Assembly: GCA_963971535.1 (NCBI GenBank) | Contig: OZ020585.1 | Location: forward strand, 155,173,083 to 155,237,082 | From: Notolepis coatsorum | Lineage: Eukaryota > Chordata > Actinopteri > Aulopiformes > Paralepididae | DNA length: 64,000 nucleotides | Reading direction: 5' to 3' | Shown: one piece after another, positions 10,619-20,041 of the stretch | How the letters are laid out: each line of letters starts with the position of its first letter | Position numbering within the stretch: the first letter of the stretch is position 1 | Made by a program: the position numbers and the translations under genes | The notes under the pieces: model-generated | The model's database searches: none | What the model saw: only the letters and a program-made list of their open reading frames with translations | What the model was told of the DNA's origin: nothing

Positions 10619-10730
10619 ACGCCATCTGCCCGCGTAAGCGCGACAGTGGAGGGAGCATGCGCATTCCGGATGGTAACACCATCAGGATCAAGAACCTGCG
10701 CCCCTCAACGTACCCGTCCCAACAACTGAC

Positions 10731-12290
10731 TTAACAGATGTATGGGGAAGAATCCCAGGCGGCACGGCATCGGCCCCAGACCTGCCTGGCTATGTCCGGA
10801 CGTAATCCCCACCAGTCAGGATGAGGACCGCCCCGCGACAGTACACCTGTACCCACATTCTCCCTGCCGGGGATGTGGGGAGCCCTCAGGCCGCGCAGAT
10901 GGAGGACGCCCATAGCCAGCCGCCTGGTGCAGACGGGGGGAGCGTACTCAAGTTTCAAGTTTCTTTAATAGTTGTCATACAGAAGTACAGAATACTTTTG
11001 TACAAAATGCTTCTTACTGTTGCGCTCCAGAGACTGTGCATGACAAGATAAGTATGAAATAAAAACATAGTAAAAATTAGAAGAAAAAAAAGAGGTCACA
11101 GTGTTCAGTTTAGACATATGTACAATGTTCGTAGACGTAGTTACCATACAATATACAATACTGTGCAGTGTACTAATATACAATACTATATAGTGCAAGG
11201 CATAAATGGACAAGGTGCAGTTTAGGTACAATTCACAGTAGGTGTACGAGTTGTAGTGCAAATCCTTTATCAATAAATATAAAGTGTAAGTGTGTTTGTG
11301 TGATCTAAAGTGTGGAGAGTGGGTGCTGCAGTGTGTTGTTTGTTTGAGTGAGTGTGTGTGTGCGTGTGGGTGTGTGTGCTGTGTGCATTTGATGGTTGTT
11401 GCATAGTGATTATTGTTCGTTTAGCGATTATTGTTCGTTTAGCAGCCTGATGGCCTGGGGATAGAAGCTCCTTCTGAGTCTTTCTGTGCTCGCCATAAGA
11501 CTCCGGTATCGCTTGCCTGACGGCAGCAGTTCAAAGAGGCAGTTGTTCGGGTGGCTCGAGTCCTTAATAATTCTCTTAGCCTTCCCCTTGCACCGCTTGT
11601 TGTAAATGTTCTGGAGGGTGGGAAGCCCCCCTCTAATTGTGCGTTCGGCTGAACGTGTCACTCTTTGTAGTCTGCTACGGTCTTGTGCAGTGCTATTCCC
11701 AAACCAGGAGGTGATGTTGCCGGTCAGGATGCTCTCTATTGTACATGAGTAGAAGTTCCTAAGGATCTTCTGACTGACTTGGAACTTCCTTAGGCGCCTG
11801 AGGAAGTAGAGGCGTTGTCGTGCCTTCTTCACAACACTGTCAATGTGTGTGGTCCATGTCAAGTCCTCGGATATGTGGGCTCCGAGGTACTTGAAACTGT
11901 TCACTCTCTCAACTGGTGCCCCGTCGATGCTGAGGGGGCTGTAGTCCTTGACCCCCGACCTCCTGAAGTCCACAATCATCTCTTTTGTTTTGCTGACGTT
12001 CAGGGAGAGGCAGTTCTCCTGACACCACTGTGACAGGTTCTCTACCTCTTCCAGGTAGGCCCTGTCTGTCGATACACGACACTGACGTTGTATCGTCCGT
12101 CCTGATCAACACCGTTTGAAGACCAGAAGGACCACTTTCAACACCAACACATTGAACGTAGCGCAGACCGGGCAGCATGGTTTGCCAGCTGCCCCCTACT
12201 GCGTTGGCCCGACGCGTCACCAGCGAGGGAGGCGTCGGTGAAAAACGTGACGTGAGACAACACGCTCTGAGAGGGATGCCCATAGCCCTC
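10731..12290 (-). pseudogene. DIRS RNase H region, split by an L2 insertion
   Basis: The minus strand near 12060-12140 encodes VLIRTDDTTSVSCIDRQ, matching the VRTDNTATVAYIN.QGG motif of DIRS RNase H. The continuation appears at 10731-10940 as LRAPHIPGRENVGTGVLSRG, the HIPG..N..AD.LSR motif at the domain end (AD is replaced by TG here). The two halves are separated by the L2 fragment at about 10948-12064. Several frameshifts are present. Confidence 0.85.
10948..12064 (-). mobile_element. 5'-truncated L2-type LINE inside the DIRS RNase H gene
   Basis: The plus-strand left edge is the LINE 3' end tcaagtttcaagtttcttta. The minus frame at 11428-11979 (183 codons) encodes the end of an L2 reverse transcriptase: VNSFKYLGAHISEDLTW, GNITSWFGNSTAQDRSRLQ and FYPQAIRLLNEQ. 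Copies of the same subfamily lie at 26001-26722 and 40727-47323. The 5' truncation is near 12064, where DIRS coding sequence resumes. I could not define a target duplication with confidence. Confidence 0.9.
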
Positions 12291-12930
12291 CAACCGTTGA
12301 CTGGGAAGAGGAGTACTCTACTTCCAGTCTACAGCAACCCCAGGCTGGTAGGGACCTGCCTGGTACGAGACCTGACGATCCACCTTGACCGCGAAGGACC
12401 AGAACGTCGTCAGGGCAGAATACACTCCGTAACCCCTGACGACGCAGATGCCCCAGTGCGGCCTCCACGCACTTGGTGAAGATGCGGGGAGCCAGAGAAA
12501 ACCGAATGGCAGCCTCTGGTACTCATACGCTAACCCTGCAAAGGAAGCGTAGGTAAGCCCTAGGATGGAAGATCGGAGATGCGCATACGCATCCTACAGG
12601 TCTATGGAGGAGAACCAGACCCCCACCTGACAGTGTTCAACAGGTAGGAGACGATCCAAAAAATGCTGAACCTTCCCATGGGACAGGTCCAGCCTGGGTC
12701 TGACACCCCCCCCTCCCGATTTCTCAGGCACCAGAGAACACCGGGAGGAGAACGCCACAACGATGGCTTGCTTCGTCCACAGAGATTGGATCTCATTGAC
12801 CAGAGCTGTCACTGCTGGAGACCCTGACAATAGGGTCTGTACCAAACCCGAAAACGGGTGGGGTTGTGTAAACACAAGTCCCCGCCTCAGCGTTCTCTCC
12901 ATCCACCTCGACATATGGTACTGCCGTAGT
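12217..12930 (-). pseudogene. DIRS reverse transcriptase remnant
   Basis: The minus strand encodes VNEIQSLWTKQAI, SRCSLVPEKSGGGGVRPRLD and GVWFSSIDL; the last contains the motif A aspartate. After a stop and a frame change come AYEYQRLPFGF and then AALGHLRRQGLRSVFCPDD. The catalytic tetrad usually written Y-x-D-D reads CPDD, so both aspartates remain but the tyrosine does not. The domain is recognisable yet interrupted, consistent with a dead element. Confidence 0.82.
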
Positions 12931-15439
12931 CATATGTGATGACACTCCCAACGCACCCGCCGCCATGTGGCGCAGGTCCGCCAGGAACTGTAGATAGTTG
13001 GCCCGGTCCCACCCGCTGTGCGTAGCCAACCCTGGAACCGTGCGAGCAGAGCGTTCCGTGTCGGGACATCTGACCCTGACACCACCCATGAGGCAATCGC
13101 ACCCAAGGGGGGACCCCGACAGAAAGGGCCGGTTTGATACGGGGGGCTTTCTAGGTGAAAAAAGCCCCCCCACTGAACACCCCTCCAGAACATGCTGAGG
13201 AGTTGTTCTGCAGCCGGACATGCAAGGTGTAAGGACCCCATGGGTTGCTACACACCGTAGCCCTGCAGTGATATTACTACCACCCAAATCACGCGTGCCT
13301 GCGAGACCACTGCCAATCTTTCAGGAGTGGGAGGCACCAACATGATACCTGGCCTGGCGAAGGCGAGGCCGGGGAAGCCCGCACTGTGTGCCTCAAAAGG
13401 TTTCGAGCCCCCCTGCTGACAACACTTATAGTTGACAGACGTAACACCAGGCTCAACCAACACAGCTTATGGTGTGGGAGCCGCTTGACAGCACAACATT
13501 CTCACGGACAGACCCAGGCTCAGCCATCAACTGGGTGTCAGCCCCTGTCCCCATGAGAAGCGAAAAGTGGGGCCGCCCGCGCTTCAACGAAGGCACGCGG
13601 CCCGCAGCCAAAGGAAACAATCAGAGCCCACTTTTTCCGCTGGTGTTGGGAAAGGGAGTGATCGGAGAGCGGGCTGCTCGCGGCAGGATGGTGACGGCTT
13701 GTTGTTCAAGCCGAACCCATCCAACATGGCCGATCCCTCGGCCGCCAAGGCTGTCGGCCTTGTGGACACCTGTCGATTCAACGCACAGGATACCTCCGGC
13801 GGGGGAAAACATGGCCGCCTGTCGAGGGCCTCGTCATCGCCGCTGACGAGGCCGTGCTCTCTCTTCTTCTGGCTGCGCGGTGTGAGGCGGTGTGGGGCCT
13901 AGGACAATACCGCCCGCGCTCCAGCAGAAGACCAAAATCCCCTGCGGAGAGGGGAACCCTGAGCGGTTATAGCTTGCGGCTGGGTCAAAGCTAATAACGT
14001 CAACAACCTCGCACGATGTGTCGACGTCGGCTGGCCCTCAAGGCCCCGCCACCAGACACCATTTTTTAATAGAAAAAACAACAATTCGAACACAGTTCTA
14101 ATCGCTGCCAATTCCATACCGTGGCGGTACAGGCTTTAGCAGCTCACCAGCCACTCGCCAGGCCGACCCACCCATGGCGTCGGCCGGGCGGGGCACTGTT
14201 TCAATATGTCAAAAGCAAAGGACTGATGTTAACACGGAGCACCATTGGTGGTTGCAAACAGCAACCTCCACTGTGGTGTGCACCATGAAAGGGTTAAATT
14301 AATAAAATAACTAAACCACAAAATACTGTAGAATGAGCAAACTCATATACACAACGTTAAGGGGAGGCGGACCAGAGCGAACTAGTCCCGCCTTCATTCA
14401 AAATATTCATAACAGCACACCAGCCCTAGCTTAGCCCATTTACCAAAAAAGGTAAACAAAGCCCCCCCCCGCATACTCCCCCAATAGACACCGATTGACC
14501 GTCAGCATGAATGGTTGAGAGGAGAGAAAGCTGTAGCATAGACAGACCTTCTCATAGCAGAGTGACAGAACAAAACAGTAGCCCACTACACTACTACAGC
14601 CTAGCGTGAGGCAATGTGGAACCCAGATCAACAACCGCCTGCGCACAACACGCAACATGTTTACAATGTCGGCTGGACCCATAGCCCCACTACCCGACGC
14701 CAATGTGGATAGGAACTAGCCAGCTGAGCCCTAACCCGCCGTTAAGTCCCATCCTGCAGTAGTATAGCTCTACTGCTACACCGCCGAGCTCACGCATCGG
14801 CTCCCAGATGGGGACACCGTTCAACAGACCCCGCCAGAACACAAAGGTAACGTACCTGGCTAGGCTACCTAGCCACGGCCTACCCTGTTGTCAACCCATT
14901 TACCCGTAAAAAGGTAAATAGGACTCAGCAAAACCCCCACATCAGCTACCGACTGACCTTCATTGATGAACCGGGCAAGAGGAGGGAGAAGTGACAACAT
15001 CTCACGGCGGAGACATTAGAACAGCGTAGCAGTAGAGTTCAGCATGTAGCATTAGTATTAGCATGTAGCTAGCATTAGTTGTTTAACAGCACGCTTGCAG
15101 GACCGTTTGGAACCCGTTCACCGCAGTGAACGTTCACCAAATCATCCCCCCCTGGCGCCGACACACAACATGGTTGTGTAACAACAACCCAGCATTACTA
15201 ACACTAATACCCGTGCCTAATGACACAGGGCTCACCGTTGTACAACCCGGCTCGATAGCCAACCTTGTACGCTGCACCTTGATCTGGCTGCCGACAGATG
15301 AGGAACATCAACATAGGCCCGTTGTGTCGCTGAAACATGCCTCGAAGATGCCAGGGGCACGCAACCTCCGGTAAGCTTTCAACATTACGCAATTCCTCCA
15401 ATCTTTTTCATACTACTAGTTACATAAGGTGCATTGCAT
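12931..15439 (-). other. DIRS 5' internal part (gag-like region and leader)
   Basis: This stretch lies between the RT remnant and the right-hand terminal repeat, where DIRS elements carry ORF1. Minus frames at 12793-13287 and smaller ones are open, but I recognise no domain. The first half is GC-rich; the second (14100-15440) is non-coding and holds short direct repeats such as tagcattag near 15045-15075. Confidence 0.5.
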
Positions 15440-15637
15440 CCACTATGATGGAACGAAAATAGAGGAAGGGTGTTTGGTGACCAGGACCATAGTCTTATAG
15501 GCTACGCCTCCATAGAGGCGGGACCCGGTCAGGTGTGGGTGTATAAGTTGTGTTCGTGGTGGAGTACAGTAGGTACAGGAGATAAGGGGTATCTCAATAG
15601 GCTTGAGCGGGACGCGATAAGCCATACGAAATATAAC
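15440..15637. repeat. DIRS inverted terminal repeat, right side in the window
   Basis: It pairs with 9137-9352 in reverse complement. The outer end reads gataagccatacgaaatat followed by the AAC junction at 15635-15637, after which the minisatellite resumes directly. Confidence 0.9.
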
Positions 15638-15799
15638 CTTCTGTAATGTGGTAGTGAAAGGTTAACCTTATGTAGTGTGGTAGTGAAAGGTTAACTTTCT
15701 GTAGTGTGGTAGTGAAAGGTTAACCTTCTGTAGTGTGGTAGTGAAAGGTTAACCTTCTGTAGTGTGGTAGTGAAAGATTAACCTTCTGTAGTGTGGTAG
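15636..15799. repeat. TTAA-bounded minisatellite, right block
   Basis: Five full 29-bp units plus a partial one (gtagtgtggtagtgaaagg then ttaac) repeat in the same orientation. Differences between units are single bases. The array ends where a sequence beginning tagggctgaacgattaatcg starts at about 15799. Confidence 0.92.
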
Positions 15800-16219
15800 G
15801 GCTGAACGATTAATCGATTCGCGATTTGAAATTATGCAATTAGCAAATCGCAAAAAATAAAAAAAATCGCTATTTTATTTTTTTTACCAGGAAGTCCCAT
15901 TGAGATCCAGGATCTCCTTTGCAAGTTGTTGTTATTGTTGTAGGAACAGTTTGGGAGAGGGAGGTAAGGGGTTTTAGATTCCAATCCAATGATGTGCAAT
16001 ACCATCCGGGAGACGATAGGCGGCGGTATTTGCCCTTTTCGAGCTCAGACCCATTCCCAATGATAACGTCAGGCTGGATGGATGAAAAATTAATGGATAT
16101 TGCTAATAAAAGAAATAACGTTTAAAAACTAGTTTTCTCGTTTTTTCTCTGCCCTTGGCACTCAATGCATGGCGAGTTAAGCCGACTAATCTCGCCGTTG
16201 GCACTGAATGTGTTAATAA
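15799..16219. other. one end of a hAT-like element, otherwise unassigned
   Basis: tagggctgaacgattaatcg is a typical fish hAT terminus and lies directly against the minisatellite. No matching right end or 8-bp duplication was found before the next element. Its partner may lie near 18247 (cagcacta), but the flanks there do not agree. The remaining sequence to 16219 has no recognisable gene. Confidence 0.4.
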
Positions 16220-16457
16220 CAGGGTTCGTACGGGTGCTGGAAATCCTTGAAAATGCTTGTATTTCAATGTGTTGTTTTCAAGGTTTTAAATGTGCTTGAA
16301 TTGTGTATAAAGTGCTGGAAAGTTATTGAAATTGTAATTGCACTTTATACCTTCATAATAAATTGCTATCTGACTGAATAGTTTGGTTTTTAGATAAAGA
16401 AATAAAATAAGTCGGAGCGACTCGAGCGAGCCTAATTGCGTTTGCCTTTCACGCAAA

Positions 16458-16700
16458 ATGAAATTTGGCTGGGCTTGCCCCGTAGTGTTTTTTTTACCTG
16501 TGCCATCTGAGAACAGCGCGTGTGTGTGTGTGTGTGGCCAACATGCCGGGAGGCTGCCGTTTTATGAGCTCTGGCTTGGAGATATAAAATATAATTCATG
16601 GTTAAAAAGAGGAGAACATCCCAGAGTAGCCGTGTGCAGAAAGGACTTGCAGATTCTTACCATGGGGGAGTCTGCACTTTCGAGCCACATGAAAGGTGAG
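16458..16700 (+). pseudogene. zinc-finger exon of a hAT transposase
   Basis: The frame contains YNSWLKRGEHPRVAVCRKD followed by MGESALSSHMKG. The SWL...... A.C..C....... MG.SAL.SHMKG pattern is the N-terminal finger of a common fish hAT transposase class, but only one of the two expected cysteines is in place (AVCRKD). The second half of the finger, ending SHMKG, is clear. After MKGEPMSHG the similarity stops. This is a leftover 5' exon. Confidence 0.6.
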
Positions 16701-17120
16701 CCCATGAGCCATGGATGTTATTAACGTGACTTGGCCTGGCTCGCCAGGTACTACTAAGTTCGAGACTACAAGTGCTCCACACCTGTCTCTGTAAATGTTC
16801 GTTATAAAAATACCACTTCAATAATCGAAATAGTCAAGTAACAGGCAGAATACACTATTGGAATTACAAACTCGTGTTTACCGGACTCTGTTTTTCACCG
16901 CAGTGTTTTGAAATAGGCAGCATGTAGCCTAGCCTAACGTTAGCTAATTCCCTTCCATGTATTTCAAAACACAAAAACTTGTTGTGTATTGAAATGGTAT
17001 TTAATTTTTATAACAGAACATTTACGGAGACTGGTGTGGAACTGGTGTGGGGCAGTTGTAGTCTGGAACGCAGTAACGTACTGTATACGTGTATATCATG
17101 TATGTTATTATGAATAAAAA

Positions 17121-17822
17121 ATGGGGGACCCTGATGTAAACAAGACGAAAGTATTTCTCTGGTCTGCATCCCCTTAACAATTGTGTGTATTGAGCTGTAC
17201 TGTATTGTACCCATTCTGCAATCTGTTAATAACGTTTTCAATCAATCAAACGTGACGAGCCAGGCCAAATTTAGCATGTTAATTTATGGAATATGCAATC
17301 TAACAGCTAACGTGAACTTTACAGTAAATTACATGGATAATAATGTTAAGGTAGTTAGTTCATTCCTGTAGGTACTAGGTAGGCCATCATTAGGCTCTCA
17401 AATTCATAGGCAGTAGCCTATAAATGAAAATGAAATATAAATTTTGTATACATACATAAGGCTCAAGGGGCTGAGTGACTGCCTACCTCAAATTTAGCAA
17501 ATTTTCAGTAAATATTTGATTGAAATTGAAGTTTTATCTGGTGATTATTTGAGTTATTGTTTACCTACAGGAATGAACTAACTACCTTAACATTATTATC
17601 CATGTAATTTACTGTAAAGTTCACGTTAGCTGTTAGATTGCATATTCCATAAATTAACATGCTAAAATTGGCCTGGCTCGTCACGTTTGATTGATTGATT
17701 GAAAACTTTATTAACAGATTGCAGAATGGGTACAATACAGTATGGCTCAATACACACAATTGTTAAGGAGATGCAGACCAGAGAAATACTTTCGTCTTGT
17801 TTACATCAGGGTCCCCCATGTT
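17121..17822. repeat. inverted repeat with LINE 3' ends on its outer arms
   Basis: The left arm (17121-17372) and right arm (17568-17822) are close reverse complements, separated by about 195 bp. Each arm has an inner unique part (for example cattcctgtagg at 17361-17372) and an outer part. The outer part is a LINE 3' end with cagattgcagaatgggtaca, an aataaa-like signal and an (atca)n tail. The orientation is tail to tail. The same LINE end recurs near 23.6, 24.3, 48.8 and 50.3 kb. Confidence 0.85.
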
Positions 17823-18103
17823 CAATTCATCATGACATTTATGACATACACGACATACAGATATACTGCATAACACATCGGCTCAGCCAGTTTATATATG
17901 ATGCCAAGTCTACATAATTTTGGTTGTTTATAGCACAATAACATCTGATTTAATGTGATGGAAGAAGTGAAATAATCATTTTGAGTAAATATTTAATTTA
18001 CCACAGCCGCATAAGATGCTGGAAAATCTTGAAAATGCACCTTGAAAATGCTTGAAAAGTGCTTGCATTTTGCCTTGGAAAAGGTGTACAAACCCTGTAA
18101 TAA

Positions 18104-18403
18104 GCACTAGATTTAAAGACGTTCCTCTGCACGGACAAGGACAATAACGTGAGCATTTATACATTTGTCGATTCAATCAACTAATCCATTAGTTGACAAA
18201 AATTGCACGACTATTAATCGACGTCATTAGTCAAGCACAGCACTAAATCATACGTGTGGAAACCACTGTGGCGTACTGGGCTCATAGTGAGATGAGTGGT
18301 GCTGTAGAGTGACTAGCAGTGGGTCTGTTTGTTGCTGGTTTGTTTTGCTGCCCTTTGCAAGACCTGTGCCATGACTCACCCTCAGTAGGTGTTTCACCTA
18401 CAG
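18104..18403. other. putative intron upstream of the candidate exon
   Basis: The part 18110-18248 has hAT-like attaatcgacg repeats. From about 18250 the sequence matches no repeat in the window. tgactcac at about 18372-18379 would serve as a branch point some 25 bases before the acceptor AG at 18402-18403. Confidence 0.45.
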
Positions 18404-18502
18404 GGTTCTCCGTCTACCGAGGAGGGGACCAGTCTGCCCAGCGTGGCTGCCGGCACGCGCCCGTCCTCGGCGCCGCTCCAATCAAGAACCAGCAGCTATA
18501 GG
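18404..18502 (+). CDS. candidate 99-bp internal exon of an unidentified host gene
   Basis: The segment is preceded by a pyrimidine-containing acceptor (gtttcacctacag) and followed by a strong donor (TAGG then gtgagttc). It is exactly 33 codons, open, with codon boundaries at both splice sites (phase 0-0), so it could be skipped without shifting frame. The peptide begins GSPSTEEGTSLPS and ends QSRTSSYR. It is rich in Ser, Thr and Pro, like the disordered linkers of cytoskeletal or signalling proteins. GC content is high compared with its flanks, and no part of it is repeated in the window. I do not recognise the gene. It could still be a chance frame; transcript data would settle it. Confidence 0.5.
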
Positions 18503-18929
18503 GTGAGTTCAGATCCCAGGTCGGACCGGCTAGGGCTGGGATGTGAACTCAAATGTGAACAAGCCCGTCCATGCTTCCTGAGATCCCCAATTGGGGGAGG
18601 GGTGCAGAGCTGAGGAGTGAGGGGTGGGGTGGGGGTTAGAAACCTGGAGGGATTCGCCTTCATTCACTTCATCGTCATGTTTATTTCAGTGAGCAGATTA
18701 CCTATAGAGGCCTTTCACATAATGTTTAGAATCTGCCCTCCATGTTGGAGGAAACAGTTGCTAAGCATTGATACATGAGAAATACATCAACAAAAATGTA
18801 ATGAATTGGTGTTTTATCACTTTATCTTGTAAACAAGTCACAGTGGAACAGTGATATCATGCTTTTCTTATGTCTTACCTACTATATCGCTGGAAGAAAT
18901 AAAAAAAAATGTCTTGGTTGTTGGACAAG
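18503..18929. other. putative intron, no gene recognised
   Basis: The sequence after the donor is not repeated elsewhere in the window. A G-rich tract (ggggtggggtggggg) lies near 18620, as is common just downstream of exons. No other exon or TE end was supported. Confidence 0.4.
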
Positions 18930-19762
18930 TTACTCAGGAAGTGTTAGTTATTGTTAGTTACGTTACTAATTACATTACTTGTTACTTTTGCTTACTCCCC
19001 TCCTCAGAAAAAGTAATGTACAACCTGTTGTTAGCTGTCCAGATATCAGCTGTGGTGGAAACAAAGTCTACCTTCAAATTAGCTTCCATCACCGCATATT
19101 CTCTCTCGAGGTAGCCAGCAAATGTCTTTATCTGTTGGCAGCTTGACATTGTTCTTTGTGGGTATTTTCTCTATGATGCGTTGAAATGAGGGTGAGTCAA
19201 TCGTGGAAATAACAAGCTACAAGCTTCTTCAGATCTTCTCCACTCACAGGTGGTGTTTGCCCTGATCTTAGATCCATGCAGTTTCTGTTTTTTTACCAGA
19301 GTACATCCATCACTGGTACTGGTAGAGGCTTCCCTGTCAGCGTCAGGTTTTTTATGCATCAAGTTTCACATTGTTGTGCTGCCGTGTCAGATGCTTCATC
19401 AAATTAGATGTAGAATTTTTCACGGCTGCAAACCTTTTTCTCCCCCCACATAGATGACAATGGACAGCTATTAGACGCATAACGTTACCTCTCTTCCTCA
19501 CACTCCATTCTGCTTTTTGGCTAGTAGCCGACGTGACCTCGCTCTCATCTGCCCGCACGCACGCACAAGTCATCTACAGAGGACCGTGTATAAACATAAT
19601 CTAATCTTTATAGGACAAGGAGGACAAGAAAAAACACATTGCATTCTGGCAACGATGTAACACAGTAACTCTGCGTTATTTGGAGTAGTAACTGTAATAT
19701 GAATATGATATGTAATATGATGCTATTTTGGAAATTGTAAAGCCTTACTTGTTACTGGGTGG
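18930..19762 (-). mobile_element. degraded hAT element with a BED-finger exon
   Basis: Both edges are rich in gttact motifs (gttactaattacattactt near 18962; cttgttactggg near 19750), as in fish hAT elements with gtaac-rich ends. The interior encodes a BED zinc finger on the minus strand at 19352-19573. Exact ends and target duplication could not be fixed. Confidence 0.5.
19352..19573 (-). pseudogene. BED zinc-finger exon of a hAT transposase
   Basis: The 73-codon frame contains CHLCGGRKRFAAVKNSTSNL and then MKHLTRQHNNVKL. Cysteines 39 and 42 and histidines 61 and 66 give the C-x2-C-xn-H-x4-H pattern of BED fingers, which bind transposon ends in hAT proteins. The frame stops just after the finger. 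A second minus frame at 19171-19362 (TLVKKQKLHGSKIR) looks like the continuation after a frameshift. No catalytic or dimerisation domain follows. Confidence 0.8.
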
Positions 19763-19989
19763 AAGAAAGAACTAGACAAACATTCTGTGCAAGACCTCAA
19801 TACATCAGATCAGCATCATGTCATCCACACTGCTCTGTGATCGCCAGACCCCTTCTTGGGGGGGAAACTACTTGTGGAATAAACAAGGCAGGACAGATAT
19901 AAACCATGCTGAGGAGTCAAGTCCCAGCATTACCCCTTAGTTTCAGGTCAGCCAGAGATTCATAGGCGTAATAATAAATGTCCAGGTAG
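19763..19989. other. no feature recognised
   Basis: A short interval between two hAT-type elements, with no coding frame or repeat end. Confidence 0.4.
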
Positions 19990-20041
19990 TAGGGGTGTAA
20001 CGGTACACAGAAGCCACGGTTCGGTACGTACCTCGGTATTG

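Larger units (their letters stand above)
7763..15637 (-). mobile_element. DIRS1-type retrotransposon, minus orientation, with two nested insertions
   Basis: DIRS elements copy through a circle and integrate with a tyrosine recombinase instead of an integrase. The classic architecture is visible here: inverted terminal repeats (about 9137-9352 and 15440-15637), an internal complementary region (9376-9486) that joins the two element ends, and minus-strand remnants of RT, RNase H and tyrosine recombinase. There is no target duplication. Both junctions carry AAC (7763-7765 and 15635-15637), and the complementary region carries the same core, GTT, at 9438-9440. Removing the nested hAT copy (7773-9131) and the L2 (about 10948-12064) leaves roughly 5.4 kb, normal for the family. 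All frames are broken, so it is dead. Confidence 0.93.
16220..18097 (+). mobile_element. hAT-like element with 6-bp target duplication and internal palindrome
   Basis: The ends are cagggttcgtac and gtacaaaccctg. TAATAA flanks both sides (16214-16219 and 18098-18103). Subterminal regions repeat ccttgaaaatgcttg at both ends. An N-terminal transposase exon lies at 16458-16700. The centre (17121-17822) is a large palindrome whose outer arms are LINE 3' ends. No catalytic domain is present. Confidence 0.78.

Noticed and set aside
13469..13902. Plus-strand frames in the DIRS interior
   Set aside because: They are antisense to the element and lack any recognised domain.
15799..18247. A single hAT element with ends tagggctg and cagcacta
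   Set aside because: The termini match only seven of eight bases, subterminal sequences differ, and the 8-bp flanks do not agree.
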